From assembly GCF_000702265.1 (NCBI RefSeq), contig NZ_JNKZ01000007.1, forward strand, positions 372,001-436,000: a DNA stretch of 64,000 nt, given 5' to 3'. Origin of the DNA: Butyrivibrio sp. NC2002 (GTDB lineage: Bacteria; Bacillota; Clostridia; Lachnospirales; Lachnospiraceae). Made by a program: the position numbers and the translations under genes. This document shows, piece after piece, positions 39,375 through 47,697 of this stretch (position 1 is its first letter; every line of letters starts with the position of its first letter). The notes beneath the pieces are model-generated. The model saw only the letters and a list, made by a program, of their open reading frames with translations, ran no database searches and was not told the origin of the DNA.

Positions 39375-39432
39375 AAAATATGCTCACAAACTACATTTCA
39401 TTAACGAAAACAAAAAATGTAGTAAATGAGCA
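39375..39432 (-). terminator. Terminator of cNMP-domain gene, abutting groESL -35
   Basis: TGCTCA and ACTACATT pair with AATGTAGT and TGAGCA in a long interrupted stem; on the minus strand TATTTTCTT follows. It begins 10 nt after the upstream gene's stop and its tail runs into the groESL -35 box. Confidence 0.75.
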
Positions 39433-39441
39433 TATAATTCA

Positions 39442-40005
39442 TCATAATCCCGATTTGTCGTGATCCTTATTCATAAAATAAAACTTTCCGCTTTTATCAT
39501 CGGAATTATCTGCATCTGCGGGTTTGGATAATGCATAGTTTTTTAGAATGTTTTTAAGCAGCTGCTCAGTTTTGGGATCATATTTGGGCATCTTCTTTGC
39601 CTCCGCAACCTCTTCGCTAAGCTGCGCTATCTGATGCTGCATCTTCAGCATATTATTTGCCATATTCTTCATTATCTGCATAATGTTCTCGGGATTTTCT
39701 TTGATGAAATTCCCCATAAGAGCTTCAGTAACTCTAAGTATCCTGGCATTGGAATAAGTAATGATGGTATATATCGCCGGTTGTCCGGTAAGGATTCCAA
39801 ATTCTCCAAAACATGTGCCCGGTCCAAGAATACCAAGGAGAACTTCATTTTCTGTACCATAACCGTAATACATTTCAACATGTCCGGATACAATCTTGTA
39901 CATATCAAAATTGATCTCGCCTTCATTTAAGATCACGGTACCGGCAGGGACTTCATAAATCTTATTTTGGTTTGAGATACTGTTTTCATCAAAAATGCTT
40001 GCCAT
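39442..40005 (-). CDS. Cyclic-nucleotide-binding-domain protein without HTH
   Basis: The protein has 187 aa. A Crp-type cNMP-binding beta-barrel fills residues 15-125, with GTVILNEGEINFDMYKIVSG and the phosphate-cassette-like GPGTCFGEFGILTGQPAIYT. Its helical tail is rich in Met, Lys and Glu and has no helix-turn-helix, so it is not a DNA-binding Crp. It may be a signalling adaptor that senses a nucleotide or other ligand. The start has CGAGGAG upstream. That leader is shared with the alcohol dehydrogenase gene at 58,325. Confidence 0.8.
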   Translation of the reverse strand: MASIFDENSISNQNKIYEVPAGTVILNEGEINFDMYKIVSGHVEMYYGYGTENEVLLGILGPGTCFGEFGILTGQPAIYTIITYSNARILRVTEALMGNFIKENPENIMQIMKNMANNMLKMQHQIAQLSEEVAEAKKMPKYDPKTEQLLKNILKNYALSKPADADNSDDKSGKFYFMNKDHDKSGL

Positions 40006-40014
40006 ATTTTCGTT

Positions 40015-40061
40015 CTCCTCGTTTATTATGTATTGGCACGATTGCTCCGCAATCCTGCCCT
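40015..40061 (-). repeat. 47-nt leader repeat, copy 1
   Basis: Identical to 59491-59537 except for one base. On the minus strand it contains GGCA(G)GATTGC-GGA-GCAATC(G)TGCC, an 11-bp stem with one mismatch, and ends with the GAGGAG ribosome binding site of the cNMP-domain gene. Confidence 0.9.
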
Positions 40062-40062
40062 A

Positions 40063-40112
40063 TCGGTCGGAACCATTCCAAATCATGACTTCGTCATGAT
40101 GGTTTCTCCCTC
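40063..40112 (-). repeat. TTCG-hairpin repeat, copy 1
   Basis: Plus-strand flanks TCGGTCG and GATGGT..CTCCCTC surround a hairpin ATCATGA-CTTCG-TCATGAT. The same flanks surround a different hairpin at 52911-52955. Confidence 0.6.
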
Positions 40113-40162
40113 AAATCAGTAAAATAAGAAAAATGCCATATTTTTTTGCGGTTTACATATAT

Positions 40163-41083
40163 CTAGACAACGCCTTCCCCGCCGAATTTTTCCGAAAGAT
40201 CTTTCCTTGGAATATCCTTACCTGAAAGGTCAATATAATTATCCTTTAGAGCCTTTGCCCAGTATTTTTCAGGGATATTGGGCCATCTCACAATTCCTGT
40301 CTCTGCTTCGCACATCCTCATTGCCTGCAAAAGAACCATCTCACTGACATCAATTCCTGTCCTTATGGTGTGCATAGTAAGCGCCGTATGAGCGGGAGCA
40401 TATTCTCTGAAATCACTGTTTTCGAATTCTTTTAAAATCTCAGACTTATTATATTTTAGCCGGATCATCTCCTCTTCATATCCTGAAGAATTCCCGTGTA
40501 AAACACAAAACTGCGTAAGACCATGAAATCCTCTTGGAAGTCCGACAGATCCCGGATTTACTACTTTTTTGTTGCGATATGAAAAGCTTTCCTGCACATG
40601 TGTATGACCGTGCAATAGGATCTGCGTCTTCATCTTTCCAACCGTTCTTCTCGTATTTCTCTTTTCTGCAAATAAGAGCTCCGTTACGCTTTCCATAGAG
40701 CCGTGGCAATATTCAAATCCGGGTACATTCTTAGGATTGTGAATGCCATAGATTTTTAAGGAGTCAAAAAAATTCAGGTCCTTCTCCTTAAGCTGTTCAT
40801 AAGTATTTAGAAGGAAACCACTACCGGAACCTTTATTCCATCCGGCTTCTCCGCTGTTTTTATATTTAAGGAACGCCTCTTCCCTATGACCTTTAACTAT
40901 AAAGCATGTAAAATACTGTTTTAAAACGTATATTAGTTCCATAGTTTTTTGAGGATTCGGGCAGTCTCCCACATAGTCGCCAAGAAGTATATAATTTGTA
41001 ATTCCTTTTCCCATACAGTAATCAATGCAGGCCTGCAGCGCGCTGTGATTACCGTGTATATCAGCAAATACTGCTATATCCAA
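40163..41083 (-). CDS. Calcineurin-like metallophosphoesterase
   Basis: The protein has 306 aa if it starts at the TTG at 41083, which has GGGGGAG 6 nt upstream; the longer TTG start lacks a site. Metal motifs are VFADIHGNHSAL (D-x-H), LLGDYVGDCPN (GDxxG), KGHREEAFL and LLHGHTHVQES. This is the broad-specificity phosphoesterase group related to YfcE. A C-terminal extension of about 90 residues is additional. Cytosolic, substrate unknown. It is upstream of the cNMP-domain gene, separated by two repeat units. Confidence 0.88.
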   Translation of the reverse strand: MDIAVFADIHGNHSALQACIDYCMGKGITNYILLGDYVGDCPNPQKTMELIYVLKQYFTCFIVKGHREEAFLKYKNSGEAGWNKGSGSGFLLNTYEQLKEKDLNFFDSLKIYGIHNPKNVPGFEYCHGSMESVTELLFAEKRNTRRTVGKMKTQILLHGHTHVQESFSYRNKKVVNPGSVGLPRGFHGLTQFCVLHGNSSGYEEEMIRLKYNKSEILKEFENSDFREYAPAHTALTMHTIRTGIDVSEMVLLQAMRMCEAETGIVRWPNIPEKYWAKALKDNYIDLSGKDIPRKDLSEKFGGEGVV

Positions 41084-41285
41084 TGTATGCTCCCCCAATA
41101 TTATGCAACTTTTTTCATTCCTATAAGACTAATTATAAAGCATTTTTTTAGATTTTTATAATACAGAGTTTATATACAAAAAAAATCGTGTGTGCGAAAA
41201 TATATTTACAGGTTTTCGGGATATTGAATTTCATCAAGAATTCAGTACCCTAAGCTAAATTATGGCATTGAAATGGAGGTAACAA

Positions 41286-41585
41286 ATGGGTAATCGTGAA
41301 GATTTAATCCGCTCACTTGCCGGAGTTATGGGAATGAGCGGCGAAGCAAAGAAAGCCGATTCGCATTTTGACCCCGCAACCGGAACTCTGTATTGCGGAA
41401 GCCGTGTTTTTTCTCAGTCTGATATTACTGCGGCCAAGGAGTTTTGCGAAGCAAACATGAAAAAGATGGCAGAAATTCAGGATAATGCTGCAATGTTTTA
41501 TGAGATTGCTGCATCTGCTCTGGAAATACTTGAACAGGATAGTGTAAAAAACGGCGGCAGAATTGTCGTTAAGGATGGAAACTAA
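41286..41585 (+). CDS. Small hypothetical protein upstream of spermidine-synthase-like gene
   Basis: The protein has 99 aa behind a GGAGG site. It is mostly helical, soluble and unrecognised; TGTLYCGSRVFSQSDIT is the most distinctive part. It ends 5 nt before the methyltransferase-like gene and is surely co-transcribed with it. It could be an accessory subunit; no function can be read from sequence. Confidence 0.75.
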   Translation: MGNREDLIRSLAGVMGMSGEAKKADSHFDPATGTLYCGSRVFSQSDITAAKEFCEANMKKMAEIQDNAAMFYEIAASALEILEQDSVKNGGRIVVKDGN

Positions 41586-41590
41586 AATCA

Positions 41591-42298
41591 ATGACCTTAC
41601 TTGAACAGTTACTGCTCTATGTCAGACCCCGTATAGTTTTCAGGTCACCTGACAAACACATTATAATACAGGACAAAATAGAAAACGGACGTGCTGTCCG
41701 TCTTCTTTTGTACGATAAAATAAGGGAATCCGGTATGTATCTTGATGATTACGGAAAACAGGATCCCCTTTTTTATTATATGCAGACTTTAAAGCTCATA
41801 ACCGAGCACTATCCCGATATAAAAAACACTCTTATGATAGGCGGCGGAGGCTTTGTATATCCGCAGATCTATCTGTATAAGCACCCGGAAAGAAGTATAA
41901 CCGTTATAGAAAATAATCCGGGACTTGTGGAGCTTGCCAAAAAATATTTTTCTCTTGATACCAATGACAAACACCTTACCATCAATATTACAGACGGATT
42001 CAAATATATAAGCGATCATGCGGGCGATGGGTCATTTGACATGATAGTCTTTGATGCATATACAGGTGATAAGGCTGCCAATGACATTCTCAGCGCTCAA
42101 AGTCTTGTTAAGATGCATAAGATGCTCAAAAAAGAAGGAATTCTGGCACTTAACATGGTAAACGAGCAGATGGATGTTATTGCTATGAACACCTATATGC
42201 TCGAATCCACATTAAAACTCATATTTGCAAACACAAGAATTGTCAGATGTAAAGGCGGTGGAAACTGCATCCTTATGGCATCCGACCGTAAAATATAG
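41591..42298 (+). CDS. Spermidine-synthase-like SAM-fold protein
   Basis: The protein has 235 aa. The Rossmann core has MIGGGGFVYPQIYLYKHP, the acidic ITVIENNPGLVELAKKYFSL and FDMIVFDAYTGD. These match the spermidine synthase/SpeE-like fold that uses decarboxylated SAM or SAM. The N-terminal tetramerisation part is short. Without the aminopropyltransferase substrate residues being checked, it is safer to call it SpeE-like. No polyamine gene is adjacent except the 99-aa partner. Confidence 0.8.
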   Translation: MTLLEQLLLYVRPRIVFRSPDKHIIIQDKIENGRAVRLLLYDKIRESGMYLDDYGKQDPLFYYMQTLKLITEHYPDIKNTLMIGGGGFVYPQIYLYKHPERSITVIENNPGLVELAKKYFSLDTNDKHLTINITDGFKYISDHAGDGSFDMIVFDAYTGDKAANDILSAQSLVKMHKMLKKEGILALNMVNEQMDVIAMNTYMLESTLKLIFANTRIVRCKGGGNCILMASDRKI

Positions 42299-42310
42299 AT
42301 TCTTGTTTTC

Positions 42311-42667
42311 TTCAGAAAAACGAGGATCGTATTGAATCAGGTCCTCGCAAAGCGAGGGCATGTCCTGTCAAAGGCAGGATTCTTGCAACAAGAGCTAAAA
42401 GCCCCAAGTATATAGGAAAATAGACATACTTGGGGCTTTTTCACTTTTAGCTCCTACGTCCCAAAGTGGTAAAAGCAACAAGTCGGCACGAAATCATGGG
42501 GACTTGGGGCTTTTTCGCTTTCTGTCACAGCGTCTCGGGGCGGCAAATACCCCAAGTTGCCTTGAAATCATAGGGACTTGGGGCTTTTGAGGCATTCGGA
42601 GATGCGTTGACTGAACGAATTCTTCTTGCGAGGACCTGGACCAGTACGATTCCAGTTATTCTGAGAA
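42311..42667 (+). repeat. 357-nt inverted-repeat element with three T-tailed hairpins
   Basis: The ends (42311-42352 and 42624-42667) are imperfect inverted repeats of about 40 nt sharing AGGTCCTCGCA and ATCGTA. Inside lie small hairpins (CTCGC/GCGAG; TCCTG/CAGGA) and three stems of type CCCCAAGT/ACTTGGGG with GCTTTT tails. These are at 42401-42441, 42459-42525 (one mismatch) and 42550-42587. A direct repeat GAAATCAT(A/G)GGGACTTGGGG occurs twice. No convincing ORF. It may be a MITE-like element or a structured RNA. Confidence 0.7.
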
Positions 42668-42678
42668 AAAACAATAAT

Positions 42679-42726
42679 CTATAGCTTTCCGTTTTTTGTA
42701 AAAAACAGGAAGCTATATTTTTTCTC
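42679..42726 (+). terminator. Intrinsic terminator before Rpn gene
   Basis: TATAGCTT(T)CCGTTTTTT pairs with AAAAAAC(A)GGAAGCTATA, followed by TTTTTTCTC. It insulates the Rpn-type gene from upstream transcription. Confidence 0.8.
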
Positions 42727-42895
42727 TTGCATTAACTTTTCTGACATGCTATTATCTTTCTCGCATGTTCAATGCATCTTGTTTATCTATTGCAGATAAT
42801 TCTTCTGCAGGATTTCAAAAAACTTTTTTATTAAATACAGTCGAAATCCGTGGTCTTATGCACTCTTTTCGGCTACAATGAAAGGAGACTAATTA

Positions 42896-43744
42896 TTGAA
42901 TAACGAAGAAACAAATTATGAGAAACTGACGATTACCAATAACTTTATCTTTTGTAAGGTTATGCAGAGTAATCCTGATCTGTGCAAGCAGCTCGTGGAA
43001 CTTATCACCGATAGGAAGATCCGCCACATGGTCGGTTTAAATGGGGAAAAGACCATAGAAGTTACTCCTGATGGCAAGGGAATCCGCTTGGACGTCTACT
43101 TTGAGGATGATGGTTCTACGATGTACGATGTTGAAATGCAGGTAGAATCTAATAGGAATCTCGCCAGAAGGTCCCGCTTTTATCAGAACACTATTGATTC
43201 TCAGGCACTTGAGAAAAGTTCTGATTACATCAAGCTTTTGGACAGTTATGTAATCTTTATCTGCCCCTTCAACATCCTACCGAAATATGGTTATCATCTC
43301 TACCATTTCAGGCCCCGGGCCGATGAAGATCCTTCCATCATCTTAGAGGATGGCACTTCAAGAATCTTTGTCTGCGCAAATGGCAAAAAGGATGATGTAT
43401 CGGATGAAATGAAGGCATTTCTGAATTACCTTGGTGGCAAGCTTGCACAAAGTCCGTTGACAAACAAACTTGATGATGCAGTAAAACTAGCTCGTCGTAA
43501 CAGTAAGTGGAGGTCAGAGTATATGTTATCCAAAGTCGATATTGATGTATTAAAAGGTGAATATGAACGTACCATTGCAAAGAAGGATGCTCTAATAAAC
43601 GAGAAGGATACTGTTATATCTGAGCAGAGCCAGGCACTGTCTGAAAAAGATCAGGCATTGTCTGAAATGAATTCCAGAATTGAAGAACTTGAAGCGATTG
43701 TAGCAAATCTTTCAGGTAAAATTGATCAGTCTCATGATGACTGA
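42896..43744 (+). CDS. Rpn-family PD-(D/E)XK nuclease/transposase-like protein
   Basis: The protein has 282 aa, starting at a TTG (42896) with AGGAGA 8 nt upstream. The N-terminal LTITNNFIFCKVMQSNPDLC and nuclease core RLDVYFEDDGSTMYDVEMQV fit the Rpn/PDDEXK_2 family. The core carries an acidic residue and an ExQ motif, the recombination-promoting nuclease signature. The C-terminal 65 residues form a heptad-rich coiled coil with near-repeats (ALINEKDTVISEQSQALSEK). Such proteins cut DNA and favour RecA-independent recombination. It sits next to the 357-nt inverted-repeat element. Confidence 0.88.
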   Translation: MNNEETNYEKLTITNNFIFCKVMQSNPDLCKQLVELITDRKIRHMVGLNGEKTIEVTPDGKGIRLDVYFEDDGSTMYDVEMQVESNRNLARRSRFYQNTIDSQALEKSSDYIKLLDSYVIFICPFNILPKYGYHLYHFRPRADEDPSIILEDGTSRIFVCANGKKDDVSDEMKAFLNYLGGKLAQSPLTNKLDDAVKLARRNSKWRSEYMLSKVDIDVLKGEYERTIAKKDALINEKDTVISEQSQALSEKDQALSEMNSRIEELEAIVANLSGKIDQSHDD

Positions 43745-43805
43745 AAATTTCAGGTAAGTCATGTATAAATAAAGTGATACAAATACTAAATAAAGGAGGC
43801 CAAAT

Positions 43806-44177
43806 ATGAAAATCTCTGATTACTATCCGGTCGTTTATGTAGCCGATTTCGAAAAGGAAATTCGCCGTTATACTGAAGATCTTGGATTTGAAGTCAAGCA
43901 CAGACCTGAGATAGAATATCTGGAATATGCTGTTCTTGAAAACGAGAAGAAGAGACGCATTGATCTTGTATGTTCTCATTTCCCGTCCGACAGTTTCAAG
44001 GAAGGCTATTTAGGAATGCGTGCAAATGTGGATAATTACGAGGAAGGTCTTGCTTACTTTGAAAAGCAGGGATATTCCTTATTTGGAACAGCACATGAAA
44101 GTGAGTCTTCCATAACGGCTCTTCTGAAAAAAGACGATGGCAGCTATATTGTTCTTTTTCATCACAAAAGGAAATAA
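43806..44177 (+). CDS. VOC/glyoxalase-fold protein
   Basis: The protein has 123 aa. A single vicinal-oxygen-chelate domain is suggested by the opening YYPVVYVADFEKEIRRYTED, by FEVKHRPEIEYLEYAVLEN, and by the second half-repeat with GYLGMRANVDNYEEGLAYF. The usual His/Glu metal ligands are not obvious, so catalysis is uncertain. It has an AAGGAGG site and starts 61 nt after the Rpn gene. A terminator follows. Confidence 0.8.
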   Translation: MKISDYYPVVYVADFEKEIRRYTEDLGFEVKHRPEIEYLEYAVLENEKKRRIDLVCSHFPSDSFKEGYLGMRANVDNYEEGLAYFEKQGYSLFGTAHESESSITALLKKDDGSYIVLFHHKRK

Positions 44178-44197
44178 AAAAGCATTAAATGTTAAGA

Positions 44198-44227
44198 AGG
44201 CCTCTCCAGCGAGGGAGAGGCCTTTTT
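44198..44227 (+). terminator. Intrinsic terminator of VOC gene
   Basis: AGGCCTCTCC pairs with GGAGAGGCCT across AGCGAG (a variant allows one more pair), with TTTTT after it. Between convergent genes. Confidence 0.93.
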
Positions 44228-44281
44228 GGGTTGGTTTATAGTGCTATAAAAACTGATTTTGAAATATCTGATGTTTTTACT

Positions 44282-44995
44282 TTACTCGACGGACTTTATC
44301 TCGCTTTCCAAATCCTCTTTAAGAGAATAGGTATCAAAAGACGCTTCTTTTGGAAGATTTATGTGGATACTGGTAATCTTATCTACTCTGGCTGCGCCTT
44401 TGATTATACTTGCATCAAAAACATGCCCGCCTTTCGTTCTGTCCTCGGAAAGGAAATGAAGATGCCATCCCGGCATATTTATTCCATCCATATAATCCGG
44501 AAAATATACACCCACCAGAGATCCCCGGATATTCTCAAAAAGAAACGATTGCTGCGTGTTGAAAAGAATCTCTTTCAGCCTGATATGGTGCGACCTGTAA
44601 GGCCCCTCCGATCTGGCATCGATTTTCCCAAACTCTCCGTCAATCCTGACAATATGCATACTGTTAAGCCCGAATACCTCTTCGATCTTCCTTGTCAGTT
44701 CTGTCTGAATTGAGGCAACATTCGGCATGTCATTAAGCTGAAACTGCTGATTGCCATAGAGCCTGGCCACAGCAGCAAAGGGAATTCCCGTCGAAGGATC
44801 AACCTCTGTTATATTCCCGAATTGGTCAGCCCTGTAGCAGTGTCCATCCATGACGATCATCTCACCGTTCACATCTTCAAATGTTCCCAGTCCGGTATCA
44901 CCATGCTGAATTAGTTCGTCTACATTTATCACCGTCCGGCTGTACCCAAGAATTAGCGCCTGAAGTGTCGACACCTGATACATAGTATTTTCCAT
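44282..44995 (-). CDS. budA: Alpha-acetolactate decarboxylase
   Basis: The protein has 237 aa. Family marks are QHGDTGLGTFEDVNGEMIV, DGHCYRAD, the conserved SEGPYRSHH, and the zinc-ligand region WHLHFLSEDRTKGGHV with three histidines. It converts acetolactate to acetoin for overflow pyruvate metabolism and pH control. It has GAGGAGA before the ATG. The PAP2 gene precedes it by 24 nt, possibly in the same transcript. No acetolactate synthase gene is nearby. Confidence 0.95.
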   Translation of the reverse strand: MENTMYQVSTLQALILGYSRTVINVDELIQHGDTGLGTFEDVNGEMIVMDGHCYRADQFGNITEVDPSTGIPFAAVARLYGNQQFQLNDMPNVASIQTELTRKIEEVFGLNSMHIVRIDGEFGKIDARSEGPYRSHHIRLKEILFNTQQSFLFENIRGSLVGVYFPDYMDGINMPGWHLHFLSEDRTKGGHVFDASIIKGAARVDKITSIHINLPKEASFDTYSLKEDLESEIKSVE

Positions 44996-45018
44996 TAGGT
45001 ATTTCTCCTCGCATTATT

Positions 45019-45957
45019 TTATTTGCATTCTCTTTGTATTATGACAGGCCAAATGGCAACTACAAAGAACCATAAAATGCAGCGGGCAACAAAATTCCCC
45101 CAATGTCCGCCAAGGGCTGCAACAACTGTTGCCGGTGCAAAGTACTCCTTCCAGGCAAAAGCTATCAGAAATCCTAAAAATGCCAGAATTGGAAGATTTT
45201 TTGCGCCGAAAGGAATTTCGTATTTGATATAGTGTCTTTCGATATAGCTTCCGACTATAAAACCAATTAATGCACCAAATGCCTTAAAGCTGTCATTCAT
45301 CATTTTGTCAGGATTTACGAGAAGAACGCCGTCCACATAATCCATAGGATATGGCTTTTGAGTTATATAAATTAGACTTATAATAATAGCAATAACACCA
45401 ATTATCGACAGTATATCCAGCTTTTTATCATCACCGTCTATTTTATTTTGAATAATACCTACTAAGCAGATTATTATCGCTGCTTCTGTAAAGCCTACAA
45501 TGACATCCTGCGGGGTGTGTACACCAAGGAAATTCCTTGAAAAGCCGGTCAAAACTATCATTATTGCACATATTACTGCAATCCAGGATTGTTTTTTCCT
45601 TTGCCAGGCAAATACTGTACCATAGGTACATGTCGCACTCATTGTGTGTCCGCTGGGAAAAGAATAACCGGTCGCTGCTACCTTGGAATCTCCGGCAGGC
45701 TCGATCAAATCTGACCTTATCCATGGGCGGTATGCACAAACTGTAAGCTTTAGTATACCATTTATTACTTCACCAACTCCCAGGGTCGCAATAAAACGAT
45801 AACCCCATTTTTTATCTACACACCAAAAAATAATAAATGGCAAGAAAGGCATAATATCTACTGCCAATTTTGAGATGTTATTAAAAAGCTCATCAAATAT
45901 TCCACCGGTTGCATTTCTGATCTCCTGCAGCCACAAAAGATATTGAATATCAATCAT
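45019..45957 (-). CDS. PAP2-family membrane phosphatase
   Basis: The protein has 312 aa with about seven to eight membrane segments. The three phosphatase motifs are present: KLTVCAYRPW (K..RP), FPSGHTMSAT (PSGH) and SRNFLGVHTPQDV (SRxxxGxHxxxD). Members dephosphorylate undecaprenyl pyrophosphate, phosphatidic acid or similar lipids. The long C-terminal hydrophobic part (residues 190-312) is extra. AGGGGG before the ATG. Confidence 0.92.
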   Translation of the reverse strand: MIDIQYLLWLQEIRNATGGIFDELFNNISKLAVDIMPFLPFIIFWCVDKKWGYRFIATLGVGEVINGILKLTVCAYRPWIRSDLIEPAGDSKVAATGYSFPSGHTMSATCTYGTVFAWQRKKQSWIAVICAIMIVLTGFSRNFLGVHTPQDVIVGFTEAAIIICLVGIIQNKIDGDDKKLDILSIIGVIAIIISLIYITQKPYPMDYVDGVLLVNPDKMMNDSFKAFGALIGFIVGSYIERHYIKYEIPFGAKNLPILAFLGFLIAFAWKEYFAPATVVAALGGHWGNFVARCILWFFVVAIWPVIIQRECK

Positions 45958-46079
45958 TTGTATTCCCCCTCATTAGTGTTAGTGGTGTTGTTCTACATAT
46001 AATTCTAAGCTTTGCTGTCCAACAAATGTCTAAAAATATTCTAAAATAATTATTATGCAAGCATTATACACCTCCAAAC

Positions 46080-46137
46080 AAAAAGATACCCAGACAATGG
46101 GTACCTTCTGTCATGTCGGTTCCATCATCTGGGTATC
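46080..46137 (-). terminator. Long-loop terminator of the lipoprotein/sORF operon
   Basis: GATACCCAGA (46085-46094) pairs with TCTGGGTATC (46128-46137). On the minus strand TTTTTG follows. The 33-nt loop also contains TGGGT, which can pair with ACCCA instead. It lies 25 nt after the small ORF stop. Confidence 0.65.
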
Positions 46138-46161
46138 AGTTTATTTATATATATACAATTA

Positions 46162-46263
46162 CTATTCAAGAGGAAAATTTGCATCAAGCTTCTCTTCTTC
46201 TCCGAAGATGTTAAGCTGTTTTGCACCCTCCTCCATGTTGTAATAGTTATACCTTATCCCCAT
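46162..46263 (-). CDS. Candidate 33-aa small protein overlapping lipoprotein stop
   Basis: An ATG at 46263 lies inside the last codons of the lipoprotein gene with AGGA three bases upstream. It opens a 33-codon frame that contains YNYYNMEEGAKQLNIFG and ends in an acidic stretch. The overlap (10 nt) and the terminator 25 nt after the stop suggest coupled translation in the same transcript. It is hydrophilic, with no known family. A coding origin is not proven by length. Confidence 0.4.
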   Translation of the reverse strand: MGIRYNYYNMEEGAKQLNIFGEEEKLDANFPLE

Positions 46264-46919
46264 AGTTCCTGCATTTCCTGAAGCACAGTTTTATATTCCA
46301 AATCTGAATCAGGCCTTACTTTTATAAAAACAACGTCCTTATCAGGATAGTATAAATCAACACATAGATATTTACTGATGGTGCGGACACGGCACAGATA
46401 ATCATATATTGATGGAGCCGCTGTGTATGGATCATCAGCTGTAATATCAATCTTTATGAAAATGGTATTTTTATCTGCATCGTTTTTAAACTCTTCGTAG
46501 CTGTGACTACCTGTGTGTGTGCTAAAAATCTGATCTTCAATACTTCTTAGAGTCCATCCATCAGCATTTGTTTCTACATCAGATAATTCCTTGTTTATTG
46601 CATCTTGATATAAAGCTTTTTCATAGTCATCGGTCATAAATGGATCAGAATCTTTCTGCCAGTATGCATCACAGTTACATGTGAAAGTGACACCGGTATC
46701 TTCAGATTTAGCATCAAATCTGTAATAGTATCTTGCAACCATCATACTTTTATTATTTTCGAGTTCTGATCCAGTTATTTCAAATTGCTCATCATACTTT
46801 TGATTTAAATATGAAAGCATATATTTTTTTGCTTTTGCCTCTGATACCTTTTTGGAACAACCGCTTAGTAGCGCAGCAAATGCAAGGATAGCAATGAACA
46901 CCGTTAGCTTGTATTTCAT
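46254..46919 (-). CDS. Lipoprotein of unknown function
   Basis: The protein has 221 aa with a textbook lipoprotein signal (YKLTVFIAILAFAALLSGC). The mature part is alpha/beta, rich in Tyr and Asp, with two Cys near FTCNCDAYW. It looks like a small extracellular domain, perhaps cystatin- or NTF2-like, but I do not recognise the family. GGAGG is present upstream and a promoter lies 37-65 nt before the start. The small ORF follows with overlap. Confidence 0.85.
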   Translation of the reverse strand: MKYKLTVFIAILAFAALLSGCSKKVSEAKAKKYMLSYLNQKYDEQFEITGSELENNKSMMVARYYYRFDAKSEDTGVTFTCNCDAYWQKDSDPFMTDDYEKALYQDAINKELSDVETNADGWTLRSIEDQIFSTHTGSHSYEEFKNDADKNTIFIKIDITADDPYTAAPSIYDYLCRVRTISKYLCVDLYYPDKDVVFIKVRPDSDLEYKTVLQEMQELWG

Positions 46920-46955
46920 ATCAATTCCTCCGCGTAAAAAGTTCCCCGAGCTTCA

Positions 46956-46984
46956 ATTATAGGATAAATCTGTAAAGAGTTGAA
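46956..46984 (-). promoter_or_regulatory. Promoter of the lipoprotein gene
   Basis: TTCAAC and TATAAT are separated by 17 nt on the minus strand. The rest of 46,985-47,211 shows no coding or structured signal that I can support. Confidence 0.5.
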
Positions 46985-47211
46985 GCAATTTTTCCTTTTG
47001 TCAACATTTTATATGGATCAAAGTCATGAATATATATTTATAAATGCAAAATACAGGTGGTTAAGTCCTGAGTTTAATGGATTATATCTGTTTCAATGAA
47101 GCGATGGTTTCACAGATTCTCCATACTTTTGACACTTTCTCTTACGATTTTGTTTGTATCATATAAACATCAGAAATGATAACAACCCCCTCATAAGAAC
47201 ACAAAAACTTT

Positions 47212-47257
47212 TCTTCAAAAAAATAAGCTGGAACTTACGTGACAAAGTTCCAGCTTT
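47212..47257 (-). terminator. Terminator downstream of truncated deoC
   Basis: AGCTGGAACTT pairs with AAGTTCCAGCT around a short loop. On the minus strand TTATTTTTTTG follows. A second hairpin CCCCATTAATGGGG is next to it at 47258-47271. It lies about 135 nt after the deoC fragment. Confidence 0.8.
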
Positions 47258-47391
47258 CCCCATTAATGGGGTGTGGTGACTGCAGAAAGATACTCCCTCC
47301 ATTCGCATATTGCGCGCCATCATGTTAATAACTGCAAGCTATAGTATTACTGATTATTCCATTTTCTTTGTTTTTAATAAATCGTGCCAAA

Positions 47392-47697
47392 TCACATACT
47401 TTTAGCAATCTTTACCAGTCTGCCTGTACCAAGTCTATGACCTCCAAGTTCGATGAACTTCTCAGCATCTTCAATGGATGCAATTCCACCTGATGCCTTT
47501 ATCTTGATATTGGGGCCGCAGTGCTTTGCAAAAAGCTCTATATCTTCAAAGGTTGCACTGCCTGTCGAAAAGCCGGTTGAAGTCTTGATATAGTCTGCCT
47601 TTGACTGTGTTACTATCTCGCACATCTTAATCTTCTCTTCTTCTGTCAGAAGGCAGCATTCTATGATAACCTTCATGACATGATCTTCTTTTGCCAT
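47392..47697 (-). pseudogene. deoC: 5'-truncated deoxyribose-phosphate aldolase
   Basis: This 101-codon frame matches only the C-terminal half of Deo[18 protein letters not shown], the Schiff-base Lys in [11 protein letters not shown] and the second Lys in [11 protein letters not shown]. The N-terminal half, with the proton-relay Asp and three barrel strands, is missing; full-length enzymes are about 220 aa. The break coincides with an inverted repeat directly before the ATG. It cannot form the full TIM barrel and is most likely inactive. Confidence 0.85.

Noticed and set aside
42398..42590. Possible CRISPR array in the triple hairpin region
   Set aside because: The repeated parts are palindromic terminators with uneven spacing and T-runs, only three copies, and no cas genes are present.
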